Of a stretch of 64,000 nucleotides of DNA, positions 1-12,000 are shown one piece after another. Every line of letters starts with the position of its first letter. Within the stretch, counting starts at the first letter, position 1. Below the pieces are notes generated by a model. That model was not told the origin of the DNA and did no database searches. It worked only from the letters and a program-made list of their open reading frames with translations. The DNA lies in contig JAJFPB010000006.1 in assembly GCA_020881915.1 (NCBI GenBank), positions 3,968,001 to 4,032,000 on the forward strand, read 5' to 3'. This stretch comes from Paramyrothecium sp. XJ0827. Its lineage: Eukaryota > Ascomycota > Sordariomycetes > Hypocreales > Stachybotryaceae. Position numbers and translations under genes: made by a program.

Positions 1-363
1 ACGTCTTTAGCGGCTTGGCCATCTCTAGAGCTCTGGGCAGCAGTGCCCGGGAGATATTATCCCCGTCGTGCAAGTTGGTGAAAACGTGTCTTCCAAAGTA
101 ATTGTGTAAAGTTACGGAGACCTGTTCGAGTACCAAAAGCAAAGTGGATTTACTTGCGCAACATGATCTAAAATTCTAACTCTCCGCTTAACCGAAAACC
201 AAAATAAAAATAAAAAAAATTGATCGAAAAATCGAATAGCTCGGTAAAGTAATTCCAGCGCCCCCGTTTAGATCTTGAGCAAGGCTTAAACCTTGGTACT
301 TTCCATCCTACATAGATATCCTTCAATCCACTTTAGGGAAACGAGTCTAGCTTCCCTAGAGAC
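1..363. other. intergenic, left edge
   Basis: No coding signal seen. There is an A-rich run around 200-232. This is the 3' flank of the RTA1-like gene that ends at 364. Confidence 0.5.
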
Positions 364-1338
364 TTACGCCTCTTGACTCATCTCATGGTCGGTCCGTTCG
401 TCATTGCTCTCAAGAGGCATCGTGTTCTTCGTTGCCTGAACGATGATGGTTCGTGGATGGAAAATGTTGAAGACCACGGACACAAAAAACATGAGCATTA
501 CGTCGAGCGTGTAGAAGTAGACCTCCTTTGTCATGAGTTTGCCCGTGTTGCCTTGTATGAACTCAGCAACACGGAAAATGGATCGGCCCATAATAAGTAC
601 GCTAACTCCATAGAGGATGAAGAGGTAGTGTCGCCATGGGGCCGTTGTTTTTAGACCCGTTAATGTTGGTTTGGCTGCAAAGCGTCGGTGGAAGATGATT
701 GTGACGACAATGAATAGCCCAAAGACGATAATTTGTACAAACAGTCCTGTTACAATAACTGCTTTTCCAGTTGTTTCGTCGGATTTGGATTTTGCGTTTG
801 CCATCAAGGGAGCTCCTGATTGCTTATTAGTTTTGCGGCGACAGAATGGTGTTCAAGTCCTTACCAACGCCTTGGACGACGATGGAGACTACATCTCCGG
901 TGACAAACAGCTTGGTGAGCCAGCGTCTTCTGATCAAGGCGTACTTCTCAGCATCAAGGAGCAAAATGATGCGGCCGAGTACCATATAGATAGAAGCTGC
1001 GAAGAATGCTGGCGCCAGCAGAATGAAAAGCATCTGGAAGACATAAGGCATCTTTTCGTAGTTGGGCTTTTGTTCTATGGAGACGATCCGGATGCCGTGG
1101 CCAACCGATAAGACTTCGTATCGACGAACTATCAGCAGTGTGCTATTTCGTCGCATGGGATCCACTTACGAACGCTTCCAACAGTGAAGGGGATGAAATA
1201 CCACGTTTTCCATCGGACGAGTTGAAAAATATGCAGCAAAGCGCTTATGCCAAACGAAGCGGCAAAAATAGCTGCTGCTGGCAGGGACGGATCGTATTTG
1301 AACATTTGGCCGTCATCTCCTTGGTCCTGTTGAGACAT
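364..1338 (-). CDS. RTA1-like seven-helix membrane protein
   Basis: Exons 1170-1338, 865-1128 and 364-815 (introns 1129-1169 and 816-864, GTAAGT/GTAAGG donors) join in frame into 294 residues, the usual length of the RTA1 family. Diagnostic stretches are the N-terminal WYFIPFTVG, the middle YVFQMLFILLAPAFFAASIYM and KLFVTGDVVSIVVQGVG, and in exon 3 GLFVQIIVFGLF, LIMGRSIFRVAEF and FHRRF. Several hydrophobic segments fit seven membrane helices; the tail after about residue 270 is hydrophilic. Family members include yeast Rta1 and Rsb1, linked to lipid or sphingoid-base export and to stress and azole tolerance. The substrate here cannot be read from sequence. It is divergent from the Zn2Cys6 regulator at 1940, which might control it. 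Confidence 0.9.
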
Positions 1339-1939
1339 GATGTTTCAAGTTGAATAACGTGTAAAGAGCGCGAATTAAGAGTGTAGGCAAGCTGAGAGTG
1401 TTGACGAGGGTGAAGAACAGGATCCAGAGAACGTCGAGGAGTCCATTGCATTAAATATTCATGACAAAAATCATTCAAATTGTGAAGCCTTGCACAGCCA
1501 GCATCCGAATCTCCGAACCCGATATCGAGGAATGCCGCAGCAAATTCACCTTGTCCACCCTCCAATCATGTCCATGCGGTTCGTCCGGCCTTTGGGCTGG
1601 ATAGGAGCGCAGAAGCTTAGTGTTTGGCATTGTTTTTCGGAGGATCCCCGAGCAAGGCGCTTCATTGTCTTGGCGCCCTGCGCGCTCATCTCGTTCTCGG
1701 GTGTGATTTTGATTGGCCGGAAACTGGTTTTGCGGCTGCGCCTCATTCGTCCTTAGTCGTAGTTCGTCGTCGTGTCGCCTGGTGACGATAATCCTTCCCT
1801 CCTGCAATGAATCATTCCTTGCACAAAAGAAAGGGTTAATTCAGTCTCTTGAGGTTCCTCATCAGCTGGCACAGAAACCACCGAGAAAACATCTATTGCC
1901 AGGAAGTTGTTTGGCACAAGAAAAACCGAAACGGACAAC
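1339..1939. promoter_or_regulatory. shared upstream region of RTA1-like gene and Zn2Cys6 regulator
   Basis: About 600 bp between two divergent start codons. Open frames on both strands lack protein-like features. It must hold both promoters; I could not pick out a clear TATA box or operator. Confidence 0.4.
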
Positions 1940-3338
1940 ATGAGACGGCTAGGATACCGGAAGTCCAAGAACGGATGTCAGAAGTGCAAAGAGAGACGGG
2001 TTAAGGTATGGCCTCCACTTGCCACCTCCGGGCTCCGAGCTCTGGGGTCTGAAGCTGACTTGACGTACGACAGTGCGACGAGAAAGTTCCTTGTAGTGCA
2101 TGTGTGCGTCACAGCGCAGTTTGCAGCCTTGCCAATCATGTTGCAACCACGTTGCCAACACTGGTCAGTCCAGCGAAACCCTTGAACACCCCTCTCAAGG
2201 CTGCAGCAGCAGGACTAATTCCACACAGGAGGACAGTCCGACCCTCCCTCTTCGTGGACCCAAGGTCCATAGATTTCCTGTTAAAAACAGACAGCAGTCG
2301 CATGAGGCGGGCTCCCCAGACAGCACAAGTGGATTCTCAGACTCCGACCGTCAGAGTACACCAGGCGTCTTCCCGCGGGTGCCGGTATTCAGCGAGTCGT
2401 CCTTGATGGATCTGGAGCTCATGCATCATTATATTACCGTCACAAGTCTCGCGTTTCCCGCCCATTCACCCAGAACTGCCTTTGCAGATGATGCACCCCG
2501 ACTGTCCCTCCGCTACACCTACCTCCTGCACCAGATGCTCGCCTTGGCGGCTTTTCACAAAGCCTACCTACATCCAGAAACGCGCAGCCGTTATCTAGTG
2601 TATGGATCTGAACATCAAACGCAAGCTGTCGTTGGTATAAGAGGAGGTTTGTCTGGCGATATGACCGAGGAAAGCGCCAGTGCCCTGTTTCTAGCATCTT
2701 CTCTCCTCATGACAGGGACATTTGCTTCGCATTTGAATCCTCCGCAGATGAAGCAAAGCCCATCAGCTTTGGATGGTATGCTTGAGATCATAACCTTGAT
2801 GCACGGTATTGCAGCAATCTGTCACTCTTCATTGGAGAATCTAGAGTACAACGTCGCAGGAAGCCTTAAATATACCGACGGACCCCCTCTGGATACCTCC
2901 GACGTGGAACCTCTTCGTCTGCGTCTCGAGTACCTCAAATCAATTCTCTGCGAGATGGACGGACTAGAGCAGGACACCAAGCCAGCCTTACTCTTGGGGC
3001 TGGACGAAATGTTACGCTGCATAGCCCCGACTAACACGCCTCGAATAGTATTGAACGCGGAATTGAAGGTTGTCTTCACGTGGCTACTGAGCATCCCTTC
3101 AACATTTATTAGACTCTTACAGAATCGCCATCCTGCATCTTTGCTGGTTTTTCTACATTACTGCGTGGCTTTACGCGATGGTCAAGATGTCTGCTGGTTC
3201 TTACAAGGCTGGGGGGACCGGCTAGCAGATTCCATCATGGCAGACTTGGACCCTACCTGGGTGGACCTGGCGCAGTGGCCACTTGAAAGACTGGGATCCA
3301 GAAGGGTCCAAAAACAATTTGTTCGGGAACGAGCCTGA
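1940..3338 (+). CDS. Zn2Cys6 (fungal C6) transcription factor, UPC2-like layout
   Basis: Exons 1940-2005, 2074-2163 and 2229-3338 give 421 residues. The zinc cluster is complete only after splicing: C13, C16, C23, C29, C32, C39 (CX2CX6CX5CX2CX6C), interrupted by intron 1 just before C23. Intron 2 (2164-2228) has a GTCAGT donor, a GACTAATT branch site and a CACAG acceptor, and restores the long frame. After a Ser/Pro-rich linker, a stretch beginning MDLELMHHYITVTS and a Leu-rich region resemble the C-terminal regulatory domain of sterol-uptake-type (UPC2/ECM22-like) regulators. Nuclear DNA-binding activator or repressor; target unknown. An in-frame ATG at 1907 would add 11 residues; 1940 places the zinc cluster near the N terminus as usual. 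Confidence 0.85.
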
Positions 3339-3583
3339 AGGTTATACTTGGACTGCGCGCAAAGAATGGTAGATTACAACCTTTGAACATCACATGTTGA
3401 ATTGCAAACAGTGAAACATATTATACTCTACATTAACAAACTTCCTGGCTTGATTCACTGCATTTGTACTTGGTTTTGATGTTGACTTGACTTTTGACGC
3501 AACTTATCAAGAGTCCCTTCGTTTCACAGTGGGGTGCCACCAGAGATGCCATAGTACATTTGATTTGAAATGGGAGGTTTCTC

Positions 3584-4551
3584 TCATACGGGCACTATCA
3601 AAGGATCATCACCTCGAATCTCTCGCCAACGGTTTGTTGATTCCATCATATCCTGGCAACCGCGAAGCAAGAAACCCCATTTCTTTACAAAGCCCTCGCT
3701 AACCTCCCATCCGCGCATACTCCATGGTTCGTTCCAAACAAGACAACCGCGCCGCTCCACGTCATCAAAACCTTCGTACAGTCTCTGGCCGAGATCTTGA
3801 CAGAGGTCGAGGCTATCATACTTTCCAGAGTAACGGATGAGGTTGTCGCGCAGGTCAGGGAAAGGAAGTGCCTTGATCCAAAAAGGGTGAGTTGTGGACT
3901 CCTGCAACGGAGTGTACCGCAAATCAATTGGAACATCATGAGGAAGAACTGTGCCAAACTCGGGAATCTGAAGAGACCGGGCACATGTCTTAGAGAAGTC
4001 CTCCACAACCGACAAAATGGACAAATTGAAGAAAATGGCCCTCAGTACATTGTATTGGACCAACGTGATTAAACGATGGTCTGCAGGTAGTAAAAGAATC
4101 ATTTCTGGAACCGATTCGTAGGTTGGATCGCTCTCACAGAAAAGCAGCGGCGGTATGAGTTTGGGCCTCTTTCTCATTGGCCTTCGACTATCTAGTTCGA
4201 GCGGATGGGTCGACGAAAGCTGTTTTTGCCACGAATATTGCTCATGGCTACTCTTAAAGCTTACACTGTCGGTCATTTGTTCAGCTGTAGAGCCTCGGTG
4301 CTGATCCATGGCAACGAGCATGCCAAAGCCCTCCCAACCAAAGCCTTCGGCTGGAGTTGGTTGACCTTTCCGATCAGTTGCCTTTCTCTGGCCTTCGAGA
4401 TGTCAGAGTGATCTGTCAGAGCTCTGCCAAGCTACGTAGCCCGACTTGTTCATGCAGAGGATGGGATATCATACTCACGCCAAGCTCTCTGTCGCAAGCG
4501 ATTTTGCCACCTTTTTCGTTCCATTGAATTGTGTGTTATGGTGCGTACCAT
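3584..4551 (-). CDS. bZIP-like protein with DUF3425 domain
   Basis: Exon 1 4479-4551 and exon 2 3584-4392 (intron 4393-4478, GTGAGT donor, acceptor after CTCGAAG) give 293 residues. The junction builds a basic region reading ERKRWQNRL-RQRAW-RQRK, the QNRxxQRxxR(Q/R)RK pattern of this bZIP class; neither exon shows it whole. No clear leucine heptad follows, which is common in DUF3425 proteins. The C-terminal half (about residues 130-285) is DUF3425: HPFWIKALPFPDLRDNL, RGCLVWNEPWSMRGWEVS, KKWGFLL and STNRWREIRG. Probably a nuclear regulator of a local or metabolic gene set. It diverges from the NmrA-like gene at 5260 across about 700 bp. An in-frame ATG at 4524 is an alternative start. Confidence 0.8.
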
Positions 4552-5259
4552 TGTCTGATTCTTGATCGCAGTAGCTTCTCCAGGCCCATTCGTTCAAGGT
4601 TCTCCGCCTCTCTCGAGATTTACTGAGCTCGGAGGTGAGCTTGCGTAGTGTGACACGTCTGCTGCGAATATTCCAAGACCCGACAAGGATTTGGTCCAGA
4701 GATTACCGTTATGATGATGTCGGAAACCATGGAAGATCTCGGACAGCATGGCAATTGCTGAGCGAATGGACATTCGCGGGCATGATAAGGTGCGTGACCT
4801 CAATAAGCACTAATATGTTTCGTTGCCGAAAGATTTGAACTAATGCAAGCGCGTTACGAGCTAGTCTCGTTTTGGAAGACAATTGACAAAGCCAGCTTTC
4901 AATTCCGCATGTGCGGAGGCTGGACTTGGCGGTTCAATTGAACTCCGCAGGTCGACCGGGATATCGCTTGCCGTTTACTACAGATGCATGCTCTCGAAGC
5001 CATGTAAAATCAGCACCCTGCAGATCTCCCATGCATACAGCGTTACGGTCTAGTCGTATGCAGCAAGGCAAGCTTCATGTCCAGAATTGTCCGGGAGAAG
5101 ATCACAGTTTGTTGGCCGGCATACGTGCGCATGCAAAAACCAGACGCTGGCGAAAATGCAGCAATTTCTATATAAAGGCCTGACATTTCTCAAATGGATG
5201 AGAGGATTTTCCCTCCATCGGCTTCGGGAACCATACATCTCATTGATCTCTACTTCAAA
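4552..5259. promoter_or_regulatory. intergenic between bZIP gene and NmrA-like gene
   Basis: 708 bp between divergent starts. It holds the TATA-like box at 5169-5175; otherwise no gene seen. Confidence 0.4.
5169..5175 (+). promoter_or_regulatory. TATA-like box of the NmrA-like gene
   Basis: TATATAA, about 85 bp before the ATG at 5260, a reasonable distance for a fungal core promoter. Confidence 0.4.
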
Positions 5260-6139
5260 ATGCATCCCACAAAACAGACGATTGCATGTTTCGGTGCTAC
5301 AGGTGGCTGTGTTGGTGCAGCCCTGGCATGTGCTCTAAAGGAGGGCCACCACTGTTCCGCTTGTAAGTTTCCTTTTTGACATGATGCAAAAACCCATGGT
5401 TCTAAATGTTGTCATAGTGGCGCGGACACCTGGCAAATTACGAAAATTTCTAGCCACCGAGCATGACGTTCCTGCGGCAGTATTGGAGCAATACCTCACC
5501 ATACATGAAGGCGATGTCAAAGACGCCGCTTCTGTAGCTAAAGTTCTCGTCGATCCGTTGAACAGCGATCTTCTTGTAGACGTCATTCTCAGTGGAGTCG
5601 GTGCTTATCCGACCTTTCAATGGAGCATCAAATGTCCGTTTCCACTAACGGATCCAACAATTTGCGAAACGGCCATTACAAATATTTATCAAGCTTTATC
5701 AGACCTCTCATCGAGTTCCGAAAATCCTGTCCATCATAGCAACAGCGGTAAAAAGCCACTCTTAATTGTGGTCAGTACCGCTGGCTGCGGGAGAAATCGA
5801 GGCGTTCCACTGCCCATCGTTTGGCCGTACCATTATCTGCTTGGGAGCCCTCTAGCAGACAAACGGCGGATGGAAGCACTGGTCTTTGCCGGCAAAGGTG
5901 CTTATATAAGGGATTACGTTATTATGCGGCCTTTGTTCTTGACCGATGGAGATGCAAAAGGGGATGATGGGCTTAGGGTAGGTTGGGAATGGGGTGTGGC
6001 TGAAGAGGCAGGCAATGTCAAAGAGCAAGGGCCGGAACTGGGATACTTTGTGAGCCGCAAAGATGTTGGGTCATGGATCTTTGAGAAGGCAGTCATTGAA
6101 GGCGGCTGGGATTCCAAATGCGTGTACCTGACGTACTGA
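5260..6139 (+). CDS. NAD(P)-binding (NmrA/atypical SDR-like) protein
   Basis: Exons 5260-5362 and 5418-6139 (intron 5363-5417, GTAAGT...CATAG) give 274 residues. The N terminus has the dinucleotide-binding turn GATGGCVG after a short beta strand (TIACFGATGG), and the junction makes ALARTPGKL, the Arg/Thr pattern that follows beta-2 in NmrA-type short-chain dehydrogenases. Later strands DVILSGVGAYP and LLIVVSTAGCGRNRG fit the Rossmann fold. The usual YxxxK catalytic pair is not obvious, so an NADP-sensing or atypical SDR role is more likely than a classical reductase. Cytosolic; no signal peptide. The neighbouring bZIP-DUF3425 gene may share regulation. Confidence 0.8.
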
Positions 6140-7539
6140 TTATGGGCGAGCGGGATATCTTTAAAAGACGGATTCCATCCACACAGCAGGACTGTATCAC
6201 CCCCCTTCCGAGGCGTGGGGCGAAGACTCATTACTGTGTGATGGGGGAAAAAACCTAAAAAAAACCTTGAAAGGGGGGTGTGTGTGTATTGTGTAAGGAT
6301 CCTGGTTGTTGGGTGGGCGACGCAGCCTTTGAGTCATTGTGCCCAGTGTCTGTCTACCTACTCTAGATGCACCTCACCCATTACTGTCCATTACTGTATC
6401 ACTAATGTTATTCATCTAACTGCTACGCTCCCACCTGTTTCGCCGACTGGCAATGCCATGTCTTTGTAAGCAGAGCAGTGCATCCAGACTAGCAACTACC
6501 AGGCCATGGAACGGGTCGAGTGGGGGCTTTTCTCTCAATCATGATCATACTACTTAACACAAGCTTTGTGGAGAATGGAGATCATGCCAGGGCGGCGTGA
6601 CAGGAGGTAGCTGAGCAGGAGGAGTGTGTCTCCGGCCTGATTTAATTGGCCCGTCATAGGAGACAATTCTTCACGGAGTGTTTAGTCCATTTCCTTCTCC
6701 AAAATTCGTGGCTGCTCCCAGGTTCGGTACAAGCTTCGGCTTGTGGAGTTCGCGTCAAAAGCGGCAAGCTTTCCGAATGTCGCGTGGTGGCTAAACTGCC
6801 GTGGCTTGTTTAGCAGCTCTAAAACCCCTGATTAGAGGTTAGATTTTCCAGCTTAGCGTTCGCCTCTCTCCAATACCACTGAGTCCATTGGTGAGCAAGT
6901 CGCAAGCTCGTCGATCATGGCGTTTCTCAAGGACCACCAGCTCCGGTATTGAACGTCGCATGGGGCTCAAGAAGCCGCAACCGACACCCAAGCCTCGATC
7001 AACCGCGTAAATCAACAAGGGACAACAATTCTAAGCATGAGGGAACCTAAACTCTGCTGTGTACTCTATGATCATGCGCAAGTATGTTTTGCAAGGTTGA
7101 TTCGGAGACTTTATCGAAATACGTGGGCCCATCATCCAAAGAAAAAAACAAATGCCAAAATTACACTTGCCACCGACCCTAAACCAGGTTTCCGGCAGTG
7201 TTATCTCCAGGGCCACCGAGTCATGCTAGTCGAGATCCTACAGCCGTCGGGATACAGAGACCAATGATCACTAGTTGGGATGCTAAGCTCAAGCGCTAAG
7301 AAGGAGAGTAGTTCGTAATACAACCGGACCATACCCACAACCTTGGGATTCGAGACCATCATGAGTTTTCTGATCCATTTTGTAAGCCAAAAAGTGCCTA
7401 GACCAAAATCCTCCATGTCTAAAATCTCGAAGAAAACCTCGACAAGAACGAACTTTCTGTAAGTTGCACAACAATTTCTTCGAAGACATTGTTCCCAAAG
7501 CACCGAGCCTTGACGAGGCCCCCGAAGGCTGCTGGAACC
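6140..7539. other. intergenic, no gene seen
   Basis: 1.4 kb with only short open frames lacking domains. It includes a G-run and TG-rich stretch at 6273-6288. The last part is the upstream region of the SAT4-like gene. Confidence 0.45.
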
Positions 7540-8926
7540 ATGGAGATCGACAGTTCAATTGTGAGTGCTCTTTTCGTCAAACAACGAAGCCAGAAGTTTG
7601 CGTAGTCATACGGTCTAATCAATCACACAGGCTATCCAAGCAGTTGCGCTCGCAGTGGCGCTGTTCGTCACGATTTTGCGCGTTTGGGTTCGACTTCGTT
7701 TGGAGCACCGGGCTCTCACAGCTCCGGATTACCTCGTCTGGATCGGCTGGCTTTTCACCTTGGGATGGTTCATTTGTTCGGTCAAGGCCCTGAATATTGG
7801 AAGAATCCATCCTGTCGATCCCGACACCGGCGCGACCGATTCGGTCGAATACTTGAAGGTATGTCGCACGCATCGCGTTTTGAAAGCTGCCCAGCCCAAG
7901 CACGTCTTTCATCAATACGTACGAACGAGCCGGCCAATAACAAGATATGATCCCTTAGATTGTCTTCATAGCATGCTTCTTTTTTGATATTGGACTTTAT
8001 TGGCCCAAGGCCTCGATTATCGTCTTCTATTGGTGGTTGATACCGCAAGGCTTTCGTCGTCTAAGGATAGCGCTTTACATAGCCACAGGATATGTAATTG
8101 CTGCTTTCCTGGGAACCTTGTTTGCAGATACGTTGATAACACGTCCCATATCAGACAATTGGTACGTTGTGTCCTGGTAATTGTGTCGATGCTACTTAAC
8201 ACAGAAGCAAACAGGTCCCTTGAAGGCCAACTCAACTCCATCTGGAACTCGGTGACCAATTTTGTCATCAACTGGGTCCTCAACATTACTACGGACCTAT
8301 TGCGCAAGTCATCCTATCCATGCTGGCGGACTGCTTACACTAACCCGTGACGATTAGTCTTTTGCCTCCCCTTTTTCGTACTCAACTGCTTGAAGCTCCA
8401 TCGCCGCCAAAAGATTGGGTTAATCTGCGTATTCTCTCTGGGTATGATCACAATGGTTATAAGCTCTGCTCGCTTTTCCACATATATCGTAACAGATTAC
8501 GAACTTGACGATGCGTCAGGCAGTATGTTCTTGCCCCACAATCATACTCCATGTACTGTGGACTGACATTTCTTAGATGCATGGTGCACAATCGAGATGT
8601 GTACCGCGATAATCGTCGTATCTCTTCCCGGCTTGAAGAGTCTCATTGTCCGATCGAGAAGTCCTCAGAACACAAAAGAGCGCAGCTCGAATGGATATCA
8701 CCGCACTTCGTCACGACAGCCACACAGCAGTAGGCCGTTCGCGTCGCAGGGCCATACCCAAGAGTTTGGGTTAGAGGATGAGCAGGAGCTAGTTTCCTAT
8801 AATTACAAGTCAGACATGTCTCTGAGCATTTCCACCAATGCTAACGAGGGCGAAACGGCTGCTGCTAAGGATGGTGTGGTGGTTACCACCGAGTTCACGG
8901 TCATTCAGGAACACCACAAAGGATAA
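7540..8926 (+). CDS. SAT4/rhodopsin-like seven-helix membrane protein
   Basis: Six exons: 7540-7560, 7631-7858, 7959-8161, 8215-8303, 8358-8522 and 8577-8926, joining in frame into 351 residues. Family marks: LTAPDYLVWIGWLFTLG, SVEYLKV, LYWPKASIIVFYWWLIP followed by GFRRLRIAL, NSIWNSVTNFVINWVLN and DDASG-NAWCTIEMCTA. These match the fungal integral membrane (SAT4, rhodopsin-like) family that also includes PTH11-type receptors. No CFEM domain is present. The C-terminal 90 residues are Ser-rich and probably cytosolic. Intron 4 (8304-8357) uses a GC donor (GCAAGT) and ends GATTAG. Possible receptor or channel-like protein in the plasma membrane; ligand unknown. Confidence 0.87.
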
Positions 8927-9082
8927 TGGATAGAGCACTAAACTTTGTTATGTGTGACTTTGGCTTTTCTCGTGGATTCAGGGTTAAATCTAGATCCAAC
9001 CGAAAACAAGACCTTATGCTGTCGAAATGTATCTCAGATAACACAACTAGAGCACCTTAACGCCTTGCGGCGGCATCAATCT

Positions 9083-12000
9083 TCAATTCACTATCTCTAG
9101 GTGTGTTCCGATATCAGATTTCCGTTCTGCCTCCAGGTACTCCAAGCACAACCGCACAAAGCCGACAGGAGAAAGCCCACGGTGCCTTCGTAGGTACTGT
9201 ATGAGCCAGCTCAACGCAGCGACTACCTCTCTTGTGATAATGAAGATCATGAAGTAGCTTTTCCATGGAGTTACAACCAGCTTTGAACTGTGCTGGCCGC
9301 CAGTAGCAATGACTAGGTTCTCTGTCGGCATATAGAACGACCCTATAGGGAAGCTGTAGTTGACGCCTTGGTACGCTTTGACCGTCATTTGGAGTGGTAT
9401 TGCCAGGAAGTTGTGCAGATAACGGAAAAGCATGTCTTCATCTTTTGGGAGAAATGCCCCCTGCGCTCTATGGAGCCACGTTAGCGAGGAAGCCAAGGCA
9501 TTAATACTGGCGTTGTCTGCAGTGCCAGTACTACTTGTGGGTAAAAGAATCCTCCTGTATATATCCAAGTAGTCGTCTGCTTCAATACGGATTATTGTTG
9601 GCTCAGATATAGTGAATCGGGAATCCACAATATTGAGATTTTGCCTATCGTAAATAGTGGTCGCTCGATGCTTATATGCAGTCATGGTGGTAGTCCAGCG
9701 TAGACTCGGAGTGACCCAGCTGCGATTAGTATTGCAATCGTTGGTGGCCCTCACGTCATAGGGGCATGCTGCCCAACCTATGTTCCAATCAGTTTTCACG
9801 ACCAACTCCCGACTAAGTAGTAAGAAGTGAACGCACCGACTGCAATGGAGTTGTCATCCACCTGGTGTACACAAACCTGCAAATTGTCCTCTATCGATAA
9901 ACCGGCATGAAAGCATTCCGTTTCGAGATCGAACTTGTAGTTAGACTCGGCATCTGTGAACGCAAGCACAAAGCCTGGAGCATCGTTCAAACGAATAACA
10001 TCTACCGAATCAAAGCGAGTGTCGTTGAATAATGAAACGTAAGGGGTTGGACCAGGCAGTCGGGCCATTTCAATGCCTCCGGGGAGAAAGGTCGATCTAC
10101 ATCGATCTTCGCAGCCATCCAGAGGATAAGCTGTAGCATATCTCCCATTGTCTAGTAGGTTGGACGTCCAAGCATTGAAGTACAAGCAGAGAGTTGCCGT
10201 TGGCACAAGGCTGAGCATCGTGTAGCGAAATGGTATTAGTCCGCCGAAGACCTCTATAGACGTGGAACTGTCCACGGAATAATATTCAGAATTCGCTGAA
10301 GCTGTTCAATCACTCGGAGTTAGCAAGATTTTCTTGCATAGTAATTAGAGAGGGAAAGGCAAACATTTAAGCACGGAGACGCTTGATCCCACCAAAATTG
10401 GGATCGCTAATCCTAAGCCCTCCCAAAACCAGGAAGTACTGATATATTCGCTAGCTTTGGAAGCCCATTTTTGCTTGATGAGCTTAAAAGGGCTCTTTGA
10501 AGCCATGCGTTCTTTGTTGCTAATACACGTGGTACTAGATTGCCTGCATTCTCTTCTGGAGGCCTGTCGAGTTACTGTCCACGCGAAAATAGCGAGCTTA
10601 GGTAGAATTGCGAGAATCTGATGTAAGATCGAGAGAAAGATATTCGTTTGCGATGCTGGGAAGACTGTAGGAAGAAGCAGTAATTCAATGCCATTTGATA
10701 CAAAGTAAACAAAGATGCAAGAAGAGATGGTTAAATAAAACCAGCGACTGGAAAGTAATGAGGAGTTTACGGCGGACTTGGCATTCTGGCCCAGGCCCCC
10801 GTGTTGCTCTGTGATATGGCCATGGCGCGGAGAGGGAAGCTGTGGAAATATCTGGGTTTCTGCAGTACTCCCAGCTGGGCCTCCTGCTCCAGGCCCCAGT
10901 GGCAGTTTGGCTTGATTTATTGAAGCATTGGGTATCTCAGTTGAGGGGTGGATTTCGAGCGGCTCATGCGCCGCACCATCTTCGACATTATCGCAGAGTT
11001 TTATTGCTTGGTTGGAGCTCCGCGAGCAAAATGGTGAATTTGACGCATCGGGAGTTTCCGCAGGGCGCAAGTCCTGCGACCGTTGGCTTGAAATCAATGG
11101 CACGTCTGTAGTCGGTCTTGTCATCAATTTGTCAGAGACGGTTTTCGCAGATGGGATCGAGAGCTGAGAAGCTGGGACATGTTTAGCCTCCCTGAGAAGT
11201 GCATCTTCTTTGGCTCGTATCCCGTATTTGTGATTGGCATCAGACCGTCCAATCGACGCCGGCTGCTCCATCTGCAATTCACGGAAGTTCTGCAAATCTT
11301 CTGGACTTGGCAGTGATGCAAATTGCGCACTCAAATGATGAATGACGTCTTGCAATGTGTCATGAATGGGCATCACATATGCCTCACCAAAACCATCGAC
11401 TGATACGATGTGGCCATAAACATGGCCACTCCGCTCATCAACTACCCAGGCGCCAGAATCACCGCACTGCAATTCTATTCATAAAGATCAGCACCTCCTG
11501 ATTACGCTGTGTGTTTTTACAGAAGTTTCCAGGAGACTTACTCGAGTTTTCATATGGAACGAAATCTAGGGCCTCAACAAAGCTTGTCCCAGGGCTTAAC
11601 AGGACGCTTGATCCTTGTGCAGTGAGTGTCCCTCGCTGGAGGCCCCGACTGCTGATGACTGCAAAACCCTGTGGCGAATCGACGGGCACTTTCAGCGGGT
11701 GATAAGAGCAATGGCCTTCTGAATGTTGGCTCATCACGGCCCGCCGGTCGGGGCCTACCAAAGACAAACCAAGGGGTTGTCCATCTTCGCCAATGGAATT
11801 TGGCAGCAAATCCTCGGTTGGTATTGATATAAGGGCCCAGTCACGATTGAATCCTGTAGTTGCGCTACGTTTAGAAGACAAGTGCTTGATTGTCCCAAGT
11901 TTATGCAAGAACTCGTTTGCACCAGGGATATGGTCGCCATTGGAAGTCGAATGTCCGAATACGCATATGATATCGTCTCCTACTGCCCCCTCCTCGGAGC

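Noticed and set aside
7031..7622. Minus-strand frames upstream of the SAT4-like gene
   Set aside because: Overlapping short frames without domains, lying in the promoter region of a well-supported plus-strand gene.
10345..10347. Stop codon at 10345 as the natural end of A1
   Set aside because: It falls inside a well-supported 63-bp intron and the next exon lacks its own early start; kept as an alternative in the A1 entry.
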